Below the pieces are notes generated by a model, which had not been told where the DNA came from, did no database searches, and saw nothing but the letters and a program-made list of their open reading frames with translations. The position numbers and the translations under genes were made by a program. Below, piece after piece: positions 33,291 through 42,171 of a stretch of DNA of 64,000 nucleotides (positions are counted from its first letter, which is position 1; each line of letters opens with the position of its first letter). Source of the DNA: Myxococcales bacterium 68-20 (GTDB taxonomy: Bacteria > Myxococcota_A > Polyangia > Polyangiales > Polyangiaceae); NCBI GenBank assembly GCA_001899635.1, contig MKVQ01000040.1, forward strand, positions 127,915 to 191,914, read 5' to 3'.

Positions 33291-34142
33291 ATGTCGAAGC
33301 AGAAGAGCCAGCCCCGTTCACGCCGAGAACCCGCGTATCGCCTCCGCCGTTCCCCAGTCCACGGCACGGGAATGTTCGCGACACGTGCGATCCGGAAAGG
33401 CGCGCCCATCATCGAGTACGTCGGAGAGCGCATCTCGCACGAGGAAGCCGATCGACGCCACTCGACCAAGGCCGCCGACGACAACCACACCTTCCTCTTC
33501 ACGGTCGACTCGAAGACGGTGATCGACGGTGGCGTCGGGGGCAACGCCGCACGGTTCATCAATCATTCGTGCGAGCCGAACTGCGAGGTCATCATCGACG
33601 ATGGGCGTCTGTTCGTCGAAGCCGCACGAACGATCCGTTCGGGCGAAGAGATCGTCTATGACTACATGATCACCCGGGCGCCCGACGATGCGCCCGACCT
33701 CGAGCAAATCTTCGGCTGCCGGTGCGGAGCCGCGACCTGCCGAGGAACGATGCTCGAGCCGCGGAAGAAGCCCAAGGCGAGCAAGAAGAAGGCTGGCGGG
33801 CGGAAGTCGAAGAGCAAGGCGTCCTCGAACGGGCGGAAGCCGAAGAGCACGGCGTCCTCGAACGGGCGGAAGCCGAAGAGCACGGCGTCCTCGAACGGGC
33901 GGAAGCCGAAGAGCACGGCGTCCCCGAACGGGCGGAAGTCGAAGAGCACGGCGTCCTCGAACGGGCCGAAGTCGAAGAGCACGGCGTCCTCGAACGGGCC
34001 GAAGTCGAAGAGCACGGCGTCCTCGAACGGGCCGAAGTCGAAGAGCACGGCGTCCTCGAACGGGCGCCGCGGAGCCCTTCCGCGCCGCAAGACGGGGCAG
34101 ACGTCGCGCGGTCGCCGCTCGACGGCTTCGTCGTCGGGCTGA
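33291..34142 (+). CDS. SET-domain lysine methyltransferase with histone H1-like repeat tail
   Basis: 283 aa. A SET domain at about 17-132 has HGTGMFATRAIRKGAPIIEYVGE (read as HGTGMFA then IIEYVGE), the SAM/knot motif NHSCEPNC (91-98) and GEEIVYDY (118-125), followed by a post-SET zinc motif CRCGAATCRG. SET proteins transfer methyl groups to protein lysines. From about 155 the tail is Lys/Ser/Gly/Asn-rich and built of eight 11-residue units (KSTASSNGRKP-like), resembling H1-type DNA-compacting tails; some units have Pro for Arg. No signal peptide. A chromatin or nucleoid role is possible; the substrate is unknown. Confidence 0.9.
   Translation: MSKQKSQPRSRREPAYRLRRSPVHGTGMFATRAIRKGAPIIEYVGERISHEEADRRHSTKAADDNHTFLFTVDSKTVIDGGVGGNAARFINHSCEPNCEVIIDDGRLFVEAARTIRSGEEIVYDYMITRAPDDAPDLEQIFGCRCGAATCRGTMLEPRKKPKASKKKAGGRKSKSKASSNGRKPKSTASSNGRKPKSTASSNGRKPKSTASPNGRKSKSTASSNGPKSKSTASSNGPKSKSTASSNGPKSKSTASSNGRRGALPRRKTGQTSRGRRSTASSSG
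33804..34067 (+). repeat. Eight tandem 33-bp coding units
   Basis: Units run in phase with the SET gene and differ by single substitutions (AAGCCG/AAGTCG, CGG/CCG, TCC/CCC). Both strands are open in several frames here, which explains spurious reverse-strand proteins. Confidence 0.95.
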
Positions 34143-34232
34143 TGCCGGGCGTGCCGGATCGGGGCTCGAAGGGGCCCCGACTCGGCGGCCGTCTCGTGTC
34201 ATCGGGCGCCGTCGTGACGGTGTCCGGGGATG

Positions 34233-35324
34233 TCACGCGACTTCGCGCGAGTGCTCCCACAGGGCAGCGAGCTGAGCGCGGACATTGCTCAGCTCGGCGG
34301 TCAGCGGACTGTCCTCCGCCAGCCTGCCCGTGAGCGCGGTGAGCTGCGTCCGTCGCTCGGGCACCAGGAGATCGACGCTCGCGAGGAGCAGCAGCGTGAC
34401 CACTTCGGCGTGATCGGGGCCGACCGCGGTCGTCACGTCGCGGTAGAGGGAGACCTCCTGGAACGCGGCGCGTGCGCGCGTCATGGCCTCCTCGTGAGCG
34501 CTTGCCGTTGGCGTTCGCACCTCGAGATGAGCGGTCAAGGGCATGATCGCCCGCGCGACGGCGGCGACGTTCGTCGAGGTTTCGAGCTCGGCGACGACGG
34601 AGGTGAGACGACGAGCGAGCCCGTTCCAGCTCTCGCCCTCACACTTGACGGTGAATCCGATCGCGATGCCGCGCGGGCGCGATCGCAGGACCATCCACCC
34701 GCGGGCGCGCCCGGTGGCGGGATCGACGGGCAACATGGCCTTCCAGAGCCGCTCCGCCGAGACCCAGTGAGGCGGATACTTGAACCTCGCTACATCGAGC
34801 ACGAGCGCGAGGTCCTGCGCTGCGTGGTAGCCGCCTACGGGCGAGAAGTGCCCGGTTCCGGTCTGGCCAAGCGCCGCGCGATCGTAGCTGGCGATGATGA
34901 CGGCATCGCCGCGCGATGCCAGGGCGAGGGTTTCGCGCCAGCGCTGGAGGTTGTCGCTGTCGGCGCGCTCGAGCGTGACCTCGGCGCCATTGCAGCGAGC
35001 GAGGCACGCGAGCTCGTCGAGATCGAGCCCGCGCTCGCGAATCTGCTCCAGCGGTACGCAGCAGTCGAGGAGCTCCTCGCCAAACCAGCGCCAAGGTCCC
35101 TTCCACAGGCGCCCTGGATCGATCGCCAGTGCGTTGAGCGTCATGACGAGGGAGCCGAGCCCGCAGTACGCCGGCTCGGACTGCGTGTGGAATTGCTCGG
35201 CGAGCGGGAAGTAGCCTTCGAGACCTCCGGCAGCGAGGGCTTCCGCGAAGACGCGCCGGCCTTCTGCCGACGAGAACGAGATCGTGTCGGTCGGCAGCGC
35301 GCGCCGGTAGAGGGTGTTGGCCAT
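34233..35324 (-). CDS. Phytochelatin synthase (full-length, plant-like)
   Basis: 363 aa. It makes phytochelatins from glutathione or hydrolyses glutathione. The papain-like core is highly similar to plant enzymes: LYRRALP, SSAEG, TQSEPAYCGLGSLVM with catalytic Cys54, DPGRLWKGPWRWF, LDCCVPLE, TGTGHFSPVGGYH with His159 and LDVARFKYPPHW with Asp177. The spacing C-105-H-18-D follows Arabidopsis PCS1 (56/162/180). Most bacterial homologues are about 220-250 aa; here a ~140-aa C-terminal region with plant-like ESW and other weak motifs is present. No signal peptide. It implies metal or xenobiotic tolerance. The tail lacks the Cys clusters of plant enzymes. Confidence 0.93.
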   Translation of the reverse strand: MANTLYRRALPTDTISFSSAEGRRVFAEALAAGGLEGYFPLAEQFHTQSEPAYCGLGSLVMTLNALAIDPGRLWKGPWRWFGEELLDCCVPLEQIRERGLDLDELACLARCNGAEVTLERADSDNLQRWRETLALASRGDAVIIASYDRAALGQTGTGHFSPVGGYHAAQDLALVLDVARFKYPPHWVSAERLWKAMLPVDPATGRARGWMVLRSRPRGIAIGFTVKCEGESWNGLARRLTSVVAELETSTNVAAVARAIMPLTAHLEVRTPTASAHEEAMTRARAAFQEVSLYRDVTTAVGPDHAEVVTLLLLASVDLLVPERRTQLTALTGRLAEDSPLTAELSNVRAQLAALWEHSREVA

Positions 35325-35598
35325 GCGCCGACACTACCGAAGCGAGTCGTTCGTCGGGAAGCCGTCGTCACGTCGCCGACGAACGCGTCGTGCCGGCCCG
35401 CGAGCTTCAGCTCGGCAGTGAGGCGGAGACCATCGCGCCACGCTGCTCCCGCGGCCTCGTGAGCGTCCACGATCGACCTCGCGGTCGCTCGCGAGGTGAC
35501 AGAGGAATATTCCGATGCCGCGCGAGAGAGAGCGTAATTTCACGGGGGTCGGCCCGGTGATGGCGCTGGCACGGGCCGTGAACGAGCAGGGCTCGAAC

Positions 35599-36360
35599 AT
35601 GCGCCTCGCGAACAAGCTTCTCGCCGCCGTCGGTCTCGCCTTCCTCATCGCCTGCGGCGCGGCGGACGCCACGGATCTCCACGCGCCCGATGAAGGAGCG
35701 CAGGGCCCTGGGACTGCGATTCCGGAAGCGGAGCGAGCGCCGGCGCCCGTCGACGCAGAGCCCGCGACGGGCGCCGAGAGCGCGCCTCCACCTCCGCCTG
35801 CGCCGACCCCGGCTCCGGCCGCGCCGCTCGTGAAGAAGGTGCTCGACGTCACGTGGTACGGACAGGAGACGTATTACTGGTGCGGACCGGGCTCGACGCG
35901 GATGGCGCTCGGCACCCGCCTCCAGAGCCCGCCGAGCCAGACCGACCTTGCGCGCTTCATGGGCACGACGGTGAACGGCACCGATCACATCGGCCTCGTC
36001 GCGAAGGCGCTCAACGCGCATTTCGGAGGTGGCGGGTACACGTCGCGGCCGATGCACGACCCGCCGACGAAGGCGCAGCGCGATCTGTTGAAGAGCGATC
36101 TGCTCGCGCGCATCGGGAGCGGCTATCCCATCGTCGCGAACGTCATCAGCGGATGGCGTCCGCCGGGATATCCGAGCGGTACAATCTATCACTACGTCGC
36201 CGTGGTCGGCTTCGACGACGGCGGGGACAAGGTGCTCATCGCGGACCCCGCGGCCGAGGGCAAGGGCGGCGGTGCGAGCTGGAACAACGTGTCGAGGACG
36301 TACTGGATCTCGCTCCAGGACCTCGGCACCTGGATCGGTGGCAAGGGCTACACCGGCTGA
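35599..36360 (+). CDS. Lipoprotein with C39-like cysteine peptidase domain
   Basis: 253 aa. ATG 35599 gives a compact lipoprotein signal (LLAAVGLAFLIAC, Cys19). An acidic, Pro/Ala-rich linker (20-85) follows, then a peptidase_C39-like domain: WYGQETYYWCGPGSTRMAL with the probable catalytic Cys, GTIYHYVAVVGFDD with His and IADPAAEG with Asp. Such secreted domains cleave short peptides or are inactive binding modules. A hairpin terminator follows the stop. It is divergent from the phytochelatin synthase gene. Confidence 0.85.
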   Translation: MRLANKLLAAVGLAFLIACGAADATDLHAPDEGAQGPGTAIPEAERAPAPVDAEPATGAESAPPPPPAPTPAPAAPLVKKVLDVTWYGQETYYWCGPGSTRMALGTRLQSPPSQTDLARFMGTTVNGTDHIGLVAKALNAHFGGGGYTSRPMHDPPTKAQRDLLKSDLLARIGSGYPIVANVISGWRPPGYPSGTIYHYVAVVGFDDGGDKVLIADPAAEGKGGGASWNNVSRTYWISLQDLGTWIGGKGYTG

Positions 36361-36363
36361 GCG

Positions 36364-36379
36364 CCTGGCCCCGGCCAGG
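36364..36379 (+). terminator. Hairpin after the C39-like gene
   Basis: CCTGGCC and GGCCAGG pair around a 2-nt centre 3 bp after the stop; a second GC palindrome follows at about 36387-36396. No T-run. Confidence 0.4.
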
Positions 36380-36471
36380 TGAGGGCCGGCCCGGGCCAGG
36401 CCGGGACGGGGTCGATGTCCTCGAATGATGGCGTGCCCTGCGCTGGCCTGCGCGATGCAGCCGCGTAGGGA

Positions 36472-38892
36472 GTGGCCGTCGAACAGTCCAGCGGAAGCGC
36501 GCGGATCGATCCGATCCTCTGGGTCGGCTTCGCCTCGTGCGCCGGCGCATTGGCGACGACTGCACCGGTCACGACGCTCGTGGTGTCGCTCGTCAGCGGT
36601 CTGCTTCTCGCGCGGGTGGGCGCGCGGTGGCTCGTGCTCTGCGCGGCGCTGGCTCTCACGGTCGGGTGGGCGCGCGCGCATTTCACGGTGGCCCGCTACG
36701 AGAGCGCGCGGAGCAGTACGATCGACTCGGGTGGATGGCCTGCTCGCTGCACCGCTCGTGGGACGGTGTCGCGGTCGCCGACGATGCTAGGCGGCGGTCT
36801 TCGCCTCGAGGTGGACGCGGTCGAGGTGCGCTGCCGCGACGGTCCGTCGCCGGTCGTCCGCGGTCGCATCACGATGCATGTCCCGCTCGACGGGCAGGAC
36901 GGCGAAGCGAGCCTCGCCCGCCTTGCTCGTGGTGACGAGATCTCCGCGATGGCGTCGCTAGCGCCGCCGTACCGGTTCTGGAACGACGGAGCGGGAGATC
37001 CGCGTCCGCTCTCCGCGCGGCGTGGCGTGATCCTCTCGGGTGGGGCAGAGGATGTCGTCATCGAGCACGAGGGCGCGGGCGTCGCGTGGGCGATCGATCG
37101 AGCGCGCGCGCATGTTCGGCAGCGCATCCTCGCGACGTTTCCGTCCGATACCGCCGCGATGGCGCGCGCTCTCGTGCTGGGCGAGGACGACTTGCCGGAG
37201 CAGGATCAGCACGCGTTCCGGCGGAGCGGGCTCGCCCATCTCCTCGCGGTCTCGGGCATGCACCTCGTTCTCGTCGTCATGGGGTTCGCCGCGGCGATCC
37301 GGGCGCTGCTGGTTCGCATTCCGGCCGTCGCGGCGCGGACCGACCCGGCGCGTATCGCGTCGGCGGCGGGATTGCCGGTCGCCTGGATCTACGCAGAGAT
37401 CGCCGGTGGGAGCGGCTCGGCGGTACGCGCGGCGTGGATGTGCACCGTGGCGTTGCTCGCTCGCGCGCTCGCGCGGCGGACGGCGCCTTGGCGCGCGCTC
37501 GGGCTCTCGCTCGTAGCGATGTCGCTCGTCGATCCGCTCGTCGCGTTCGACCTCTCGTTCATCCTCTCGGCGCTCGCCACGAGCGGGCTTGTCGCGCTCG
37601 CGCGCCCGCTCGAAGCGCAGATGACGGCGCGGCTCCGCATCGGGGAGAGGGGGCTCCCGGTGTTCATCGTCCGGCCCCTCGCGACCACCGCGGCGGCGAC
37701 GATCGCGTGCGCGCCGGTGCTCGCGACGATGGCACCGGAGCTGCCGCTGAGCGGGCTCGTCGCGAATGTCGTCGCCGTTCCGCTCGGTGAAGCCGCCGCG
37801 CTGCCGCTCTGCCTCGTGCATGCGCTCCTCGCGGCCTGGCCGGCGGCGGAGAGCGGCTGCGCTTGGGCCGCGTCGGGCGCGCTGCTCCTCGTGAGGCTCG
37901 TCGCTCGCGCGTTCACCTGGGGCGCGCTCCCGGTCCCGCCGCCGACCGCAGGGCAGCTCGGTGCGTTTGCGCTCTCGGCTGCCGGCATCGCGCTCGGCGG
38001 CCGTCGGCGCCTCTGGCTCGGGCTCGGCGCCGTCGCGATCGTGCTCCTCGAGATCGTCGCGCGAATGCGCGGCGCACCGCACGGCGTTCTGCGCGTGACG
38101 TTCCTCGACGTCGGGCAGGGCGACTCGGCGCTCGTCGATCTCCCCGACGGATCGGCGATCCTCGTCGACGGCGGTGGTCTCGTCGGGAGCCCGATCGACG
38201 TCGGTGAGCGTGCGGTCGCGCCGCTGCTCGCCGCGCGCCGTCGCGGCAAGCTCGCGGCGGCGGTGCTTTCGCATCCACACCCGGACCACTACCTCGGGCT
38301 CGCGGCCGGGCTCGCACGCGTGACGCCCGGCGCGTTCTGGGACACGGGACAAGGCGAGGCCGAAGGGACGAGCGGTGCCTACGCGGCGCTACTCGCCGAT
38401 CTTCGCGGTCGCGGCGTGCCGGTGCTCGGGCCCGCGGATCTCTGCGGAGCCCGGAGGATCGGCGGTGCGGTGATCGAGGTGCTCGCGCCTTGTCCCGACG
38501 TCGTCCCCGACCGCGGAGCGAACGACAACTCGTTCGTCTTCCGCATCCGTTTCGGCGAGCGCGCCGTCCTCTTCACCGGAGACGCCGAGCACGAGGAGGA
38601 AGCGGACCTCATCGAGCGTCTGCGCGCGAAGGACGGGCTCCGCGCGGACGTCCTCAAGATCGGTCATCACGGCAGCCGGACGTCTTCGTCACCTGCGCTG
38701 CTCGAGGCGGTCTCGCCCAGCCTCGCGGTGATCTCGTGCGGTGTCCGAAATCGCTTCGGACACCCGCACGCACCGACGCTGGAGACGCTCGACCGCGCCG
38801 GCGTCCGCGTGCTCCGGACGGATCGCCACGGCAGCGTCGTCGTCACGACCGACGGCCGCTCGCTCGACGTCAAAACGATGGTGGACCCGTGA
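36472..38892 (+). CDS. comEC: ComEC/Rec2-family DNA internalisation protein
   Basis: 806 aa from GTG 36472. N-terminal hydrophobic helices and an OB-like region (about 85-200) precede the competence helical bundle (HLLAVSGMHLVLVVMGFAAA and DLSFILSALATSGLVAL, both hallmark). From about 540 comes a metallo-beta-lactamase domain: VTFLDVGQGDSALVDLPDG, LSHPHPDHYLGL and LKIGHHGSRTSSSPALLE with GDAEHEEE. ComEC forms the inner-membrane channel for single-stranded DNA, and the lactamase domain is thought to degrade one strand. Full length indicates an intact gene, so natural competence is possible. Confidence 0.95.
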   Translation: MAVEQSSGSARIDPILWVGFASCAGALATTAPVTTLVVSLVSGLLLARVGARWLVLCAALALTVGWARAHFTVARYESARSSTIDSGGWPARCTARGTVSRSPTMLGGGLRLEVDAVEVRCRDGPSPVVRGRITMHVPLDGQDGEASLARLARGDEISAMASLAPPYRFWNDGAGDPRPLSARRGVILSGGAEDVVIEHEGAGVAWAIDRARAHVRQRILATFPSDTAAMARALVLGEDDLPEQDQHAFRRSGLAHLLAVSGMHLVLVVMGFAAAIRALLVRIPAVAARTDPARIASAAGLPVAWIYAEIAGGSGSAVRAAWMCTVALLARALARRTAPWRALGLSLVAMSLVDPLVAFDLSFILSALATSGLVALARPLEAQMTARLRIGERGLPVFIVRPLATTAAATIACAPVLATMAPELPLSGLVANVVAVPLGEAAALPLCLVHALLAAWPAAESGCAWAASGALLLVRLVARAFTWGALPVPPPTAGQLGAFALSAAGIALGGRRRLWLGLGAVAIVLLEIVARMRGAPHGVLRVTFLDVGQGDSALVDLPDGSAILVDGGGLVGSPIDVGERAVAPLLAARRRGKLAAAVLSHPHPDHYLGLAAGLARVTPGAFWDTGQGEAEGTSGAYAALLADLRGRGVPVLGPADLCGARRIGGAVIEVLAPCPDVVPDRGANDNSFVFRIRFGERAVLFTGDAEHEEEADLIERLRAKDGLRADVLKIGHHGSRTSSSPALLEAVSPSLAVISCGVRNRFGHPHAPTLETLDRAGVRVLRTDRHGSVVVTTDGRSLDVKTMVDP

Positions 38893-39001
38893 GCGCGCCG
38901 TCGCCGTCCTTCGACGTCGAGCCCGCGAAGCAGCGTTTCAGTGCCCCATGGGCCCTCGTTGAACTGCTCGCTGCTCCGAGCGCTCTTCGCTGGTGCGGAC
39001 G

Positions 39002-39529
39002 TCAGGTCCGCTCGATCACGCCGATGTACGGCAGGTTGCGGTAGCGCTCCGCGAAGTCGAGGCCGTAGCCGACGACGAACTTGTCTTCGATCGTGAAGCC
39101 CAGGTAGTCGACCTTCACGTCGACCCGTGCGCGCGCCGGCTTGTGGAGGAGGGAGCACACCTTGACGCTCCGTGGCTGGCGCGTCCGGAAGAGATCCACC
39201 AAGTGAGCGATCGTCAGACCGGTGTCGACGATGTCCTCGACGATGATGACGTCCTCGCCGGCGATCGGCTTCGAGAGGTCCTGCGTGATCTGGACGACGC
39301 CGCTCGTCTCGGTGCCCTCGCCGTACGAGCGCACGCCGAGGAAGTCGACGCGGAGGTTGGTCTTGTCGATCGCGCGGCAGAGGTCGGACGCGAAGATGAA
39401 GCTGCCTTTGAGCACCACGACGAGGACGACCGGCCGGTCCTGATACTCCTGCGCAATCTGCGCTCCGAGCTCCTGGACACGGGCCGCAATCTCCTTCTGG
39501 GAGAGCATCGTGACGAGACGTTCGCTCAT
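39002..39529 (-). CDS. hpt: Hypoxanthine phosphoribosyltransferase
   Basis: 175 aa from ATG 39529. The PRPP-binding motif VIIVEDIVDTGLTIAHL is exact for HPRT, with LVVVLKGSFIFASDLCRAI before it and KVDYLGFTIEDKFVVGYGLD after it. It converts hypoxanthine or guanine and PRPP to IMP or GMP in purine salvage. Upstream in-frame starts to 39676 add non-conserved sequence. A small TPR gene is divergent 49 bp away; comEC converges. Confidence 0.97.
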   Translation of the reverse strand: MSERLVTMLSQKEIAARVQELGAQIAQEYQDRPVVLVVVLKGSFIFASDLCRAIDKTNLRVDFLGVRSYGEGTETSGVVQITQDLSKPIAGEDVIIVEDIVDTGLTIAHLVDLFRTRQPRSVKVCSLLHKPARARVDVKVDYLGFTIEDKFVVGYGLDFAERYRNLPYIGVIERT

Positions 39530-39578
39530 GGGTCGTGCTTTCGATTTAACGGCGTCCGAAGTAAAGAGTGTCCCTACC

Positions 39579-39896
39579 ATGACGGAGTCGAAGCGCCTCG
39601 CGTTCCTGCAGAAGACGACCGCCGATGGGTCGACGGATCCTCTCGCCTGGTACGGCCTCGCGATGGAGTATCGCAAGTTGGAGCGCTGGGATGAAGCGCT
39701 TCAGACGTTCGCGTCGCTCCGCACGATGAAGCCGGACTACGTCGCGATGTACCTGATGTGCGGGCAGATGCTGGAGGGCATCGCCCGGCAGGACGAGGCG
39801 CGCGAATGGCTTCAGGCGGGGATCGAGCAGGCGCGTCTGAAGAACGACAGCCATGCGCTGGGCGAGCTGGAGTCGGCGCTCGACGCGCTCGACTGA
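39579..39896 (+). CDS. Small TPR-like protein
   Basis: 105 aa from ATG 39579. Two tetratricopeptide units are visible: DPLAWYGLAMEYRKLERWDEALQTFASLRTMKPDY (in parts, WYGLAMEYRKLERWDEAL and LRTMKPDY) and YLMCGQMLEGIARQDEAREWLQAGIEQA. It is a probable protein-interaction adaptor in the cytosol. Divergent from hpt with only 49 bp, so the promoters overlap. No signal peptide. Confidence 0.8.
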   Translation: MTESKRLAFLQKTTADGSTDPLAWYGLAMEYRKLERWDEALQTFASLRTMKPDYVAMYLMCGQMLEGIARQDEAREWLQAGIEQARLKNDSHALGELESALDALD

Positions 39897-39927
39897 GCGG
39901 CCGGCGCGCTGGGCCTCCGCGCCATGG

Positions 39928-40338
39928 CTACGGGCTTCGTTGCTCGTCGCTGCGGACGACGACCGACCTGATCGTGACGCTGAGCTCGTCGAAGTCGACC
40001 GGCTTGTGGAGGTACCGGTCGAAGCCGGCGGCGAGGGCCCGGACGCGATCCGAGCTCGCCGCGTAGGCCGACACCGCGATGATCGGGGTCTGCCCGCCGC
40101 TGTCCGCGGGCAGGGCGCGAACGCGGCGCGCCAGCATGAAGCCGTCCTCGTCCGGCATAGCGATGTCGGAGACGATCACGTCCGGCGCCGCTCCATGGCG
40201 GAGCAGCTCGAAGGCGCGCGCGACGCTCTCCGCTGCGGAGACGGTGGCGCCACGCTGTTCGAGCACGGCTTGCATCAGCTCGCGCGCATCATCGTCGTCT
40301 TCGACGATGAGAATCGCGAGGCTGCACAGACACCTCAT
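39928..40338 (-). CDS. Single-domain response regulator (CheY-like)
   Basis: 136 aa from ATG 40338 (ATG 40356 possible). A stand-alone receiver: acidic pocket VEDDDDA (12-18), phosphoacceptor Asp58 in VIVSDIAMPDEDG, Ser91 in AVSAYA and Lys112 in YLHKP. No output domain, so it would act on a partner kinase, a regulator or a motor. No histidine kinase gene is adjacent. Such orphan receivers are frequent in Myxococcota. Confidence 0.92.
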   Translation of the reverse strand: MRCLCSLAILIVEDDDDARELMQAVLEQRGATVSAAESVARAFELLRHGAAPDVIVSDIAMPDEDGFMLARRVRALPADSGGQTPIIAVSAYAASSDRVRALAAGFDRYLHKPVDFDELSVTIRSVVVRSDEQRSP

Positions 40339-40445
40339 CGTTCCGGTTTGTGGCATCGCTGGCGGACCGCTCGGCTCGAGCCGTCTCTCGACCCAATCTA
40401 GCGTGGTCGCCGGTTCCGACAAAACCGTCGGACAAGCGGGACGGC

Positions 40446-40526
40446 ATGACGCAGGAGCGGCTCCGAAACGCCATCACGAACGAGATGGTCGAAGGCATCG
40501 CCGGGGACGACGCGGCGCGCCGCTGA
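40446..40526 (+). CDS. Possible 26-aa small protein or gene remnant
   Basis: ATG 40446 to TGA 40526 encodes MTQERLRNAITNEMVEG plus IAGDDAARR, an amphipathic helix-like sequence. The frame stays open 5' of the ATG (PSDKRDG) without another start. No good ribosome binding site. It could be a small protein, a decayed gene end or chance in GC-rich DNA. Confidence 0.3.
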   Translation: MTQERLRNAITNEMVEGIAGDDAARR

Positions 40527-40599
40527 CGCGATCGCTGCAGCGACACCCGCGATTCGCCGGGCGTCGTCGCGGTGCGCTGCGAGTGGTCGCTGGTGGCGC

Positions 40600-41943
40600 T
40601 CAGCGACGGCGCAGGTTGGCGAGACGCGCCTTGATGCGCGCCTCCTCGCCGTGCTCGGTCGGCTCGTAGAGCGTCTCTCCGGCGAGCTCGTCGGGCAGGT
40701 ACGTCTCGCCCGGTACCACGCCTTCGTCGTAGTCGTGCGCGTACTTGTAGCCGGTGCCGTAGCCCTCTTGCTTCATGAGCTTCGTGACGGCGTTTCGGAG
40801 CTTCATCGGAACGGGGAGCGCGCCGTGTTCCTCGATCAGCGCGCGCGCACGCTGCCAGGCGTTCTTGACCGCGTTCGACTTGGGGGTGCACGACAGATAG
40901 ATGCACGCGTGCGTGAGCGGGTAGAGCCCCTCGGGCATGCCCATCCGCCGGAACGCCTCGTCGGCGCTCGTCACCACCATCAGCGCTCGTGGGTCCGCGT
41001 TGCCGACGTCCTCGCTCGCGAAGATGAGCATTCGCCGGAGGACGAAGAGGGGATCGTCCCCGGCGTCGAGCATCCGCATCATCCAGTACACGGCAGCGTC
41101 GGGATCCGAGCCGCGCATCGATTTGATGAAGGCGCTGACGACGTTGTAGTGCTCTTCGCCTGCCTTGTCGTAGAGGAGCGGAGCCTTCTCCTCCGAGGCG
41201 GCGAGGGTCTCGATCGTCACCGTGCTCTCGCCCTGCGCGATCGCGAAGGCGGTCGCGGTCTCGAGGGTCGTCAGCGCCCGGCGGGCGTCGCCGCGGGCGA
41301 TCCGCGCGACGGCCTGCAGCGTCTCCTTCGATGCCGTGACGCCGCTCGAGCCGAGGCCGCTCTCGTGATCGGTGAGCGCGCGCTCGAGGATGGCGACGAG
41401 ATGCTCCTCCTTCAGGGACTCGAGCCGGAACGCCTTGCAGCGCGAGAGCAGCGCCGCGTTCACGGAGAACGAGGGGTTCTCGGTGGTGGCGCCGATGAGC
41501 GTGATCGTGCCGGCCTCGACGTGGGGGAGGAAGGCGTCCTGCTGAGCCTTGTTGAAGCGATGGATCTCGTCGACGAAGACGATCGTGCGCTCGCCCTTGT
41601 AGTCACGCCGATCTTTCGCTGCCGCGACGATCTCGCGGAGCTCCTGGATGCTGCCGAGGACGGCCGAGAAGAGCACGAAGACCGACTTCGTCCGGGCGGC
41701 GATCACGCGTCCGAGTGTCGTCTTTCCGACGCCTGGCGGACCCCAGAGGATCATCGACGGGACGCGGTCACGGTCGATCGCCGTCGCGAGCAGCTTGCCT
41801 GCGCCGACGAGGTGCGCCTGACCGACGTAGTCCTCGATCCGCGAGGGACGCATCCGCTCGGCGAGCGGGATCGCGCCGGTGTTCGTCGCCTCACGTCGCG
41901 TGGCGGCCGCGAACAGCGTCGATTCGCCGGTCGCACCGCCCAT
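40600..41943 (-). CDS. rarA: Replication-associated recombination protein RarA (MgsA)
   Basis: 447 aa from ATG 41943 (GTG 41967 would add eight). A clamp-loader-like AAA+ ATPase: PLAERMRPSRIEDYVGQAHL, Walker A WGPPGVGKTTLGR, Walker B IVFVDEIHRFNKAQQD, sensor ATTENPSF, then the MgsA C-terminal oligomerisation region (KAGEEHYNVVSAFIKSMRGSD-like, residues split across YNVVSAFIKSMRGSD and GLYPLTHACIYLS). RarA acts at stalled forks and interacts with SSB. Complete and typical in length. Confidence 0.95.
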   Translation of the reverse strand: MGGATGESTLFAAATRREATNTGAIPLAERMRPSRIEDYVGQAHLVGAGKLLATAIDRDRVPSMILWGPPGVGKTTLGRVIAARTKSVFVLFSAVLGSIQELREIVAAAKDRRDYKGERTIVFVDEIHRFNKAQQDAFLPHVEAGTITLIGATTENPSFSVNAALLSRCKAFRLESLKEEHLVAILERALTDHESGLGSSGVTASKETLQAVARIARGDARRALTTLETATAFAIAQGESTVTIETLAASEEKAPLLYDKAGEEHYNVVSAFIKSMRGSDPDAAVYWMMRMLDAGDDPLFVLRRMLIFASEDVGNADPRALMVVTSADEAFRRMGMPEGLYPLTHACIYLSCTPKSNAVKNAWQRARALIEEHGALPVPMKLRNAVTKLMKQEGYGTGYKYAHDYDEGVVPGETYLPDELAGETLYEPTEHGEEARIKARLANLRRR

Positions 41944-42171
41944 GCCCTGTGACCTCGCTCGCGCCACGGCCGCACCCTAGCACCGTGGCCGCGCCCGACG
42001 AGGGCAGACGAGGCAGACGAACGAGCCGAGGAAATTAGCCGAGGCGAACGGTCGAGCGGGGCGCGCTTTGCTTTGCTGGCCTTTCGCAGGCTCTGCCGGT
42101 CACTCTGCTATCCTGGCTCCCCACTTCGTGCCCGCGCGCGGCTCGCCCGTCTCACTGGTCGTCGGTCTCCC

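Noticed and set aside
33804-34067. Possible CRISPR-like array
   Set aside because: Units are contiguous 33-bp coding repeats without spacers.
33662-34090. Minus-strand FEDAVLFDFGP repeat protein
   Set aside because: Product of reading the SET tail repeat backwards; no start signal or other support.
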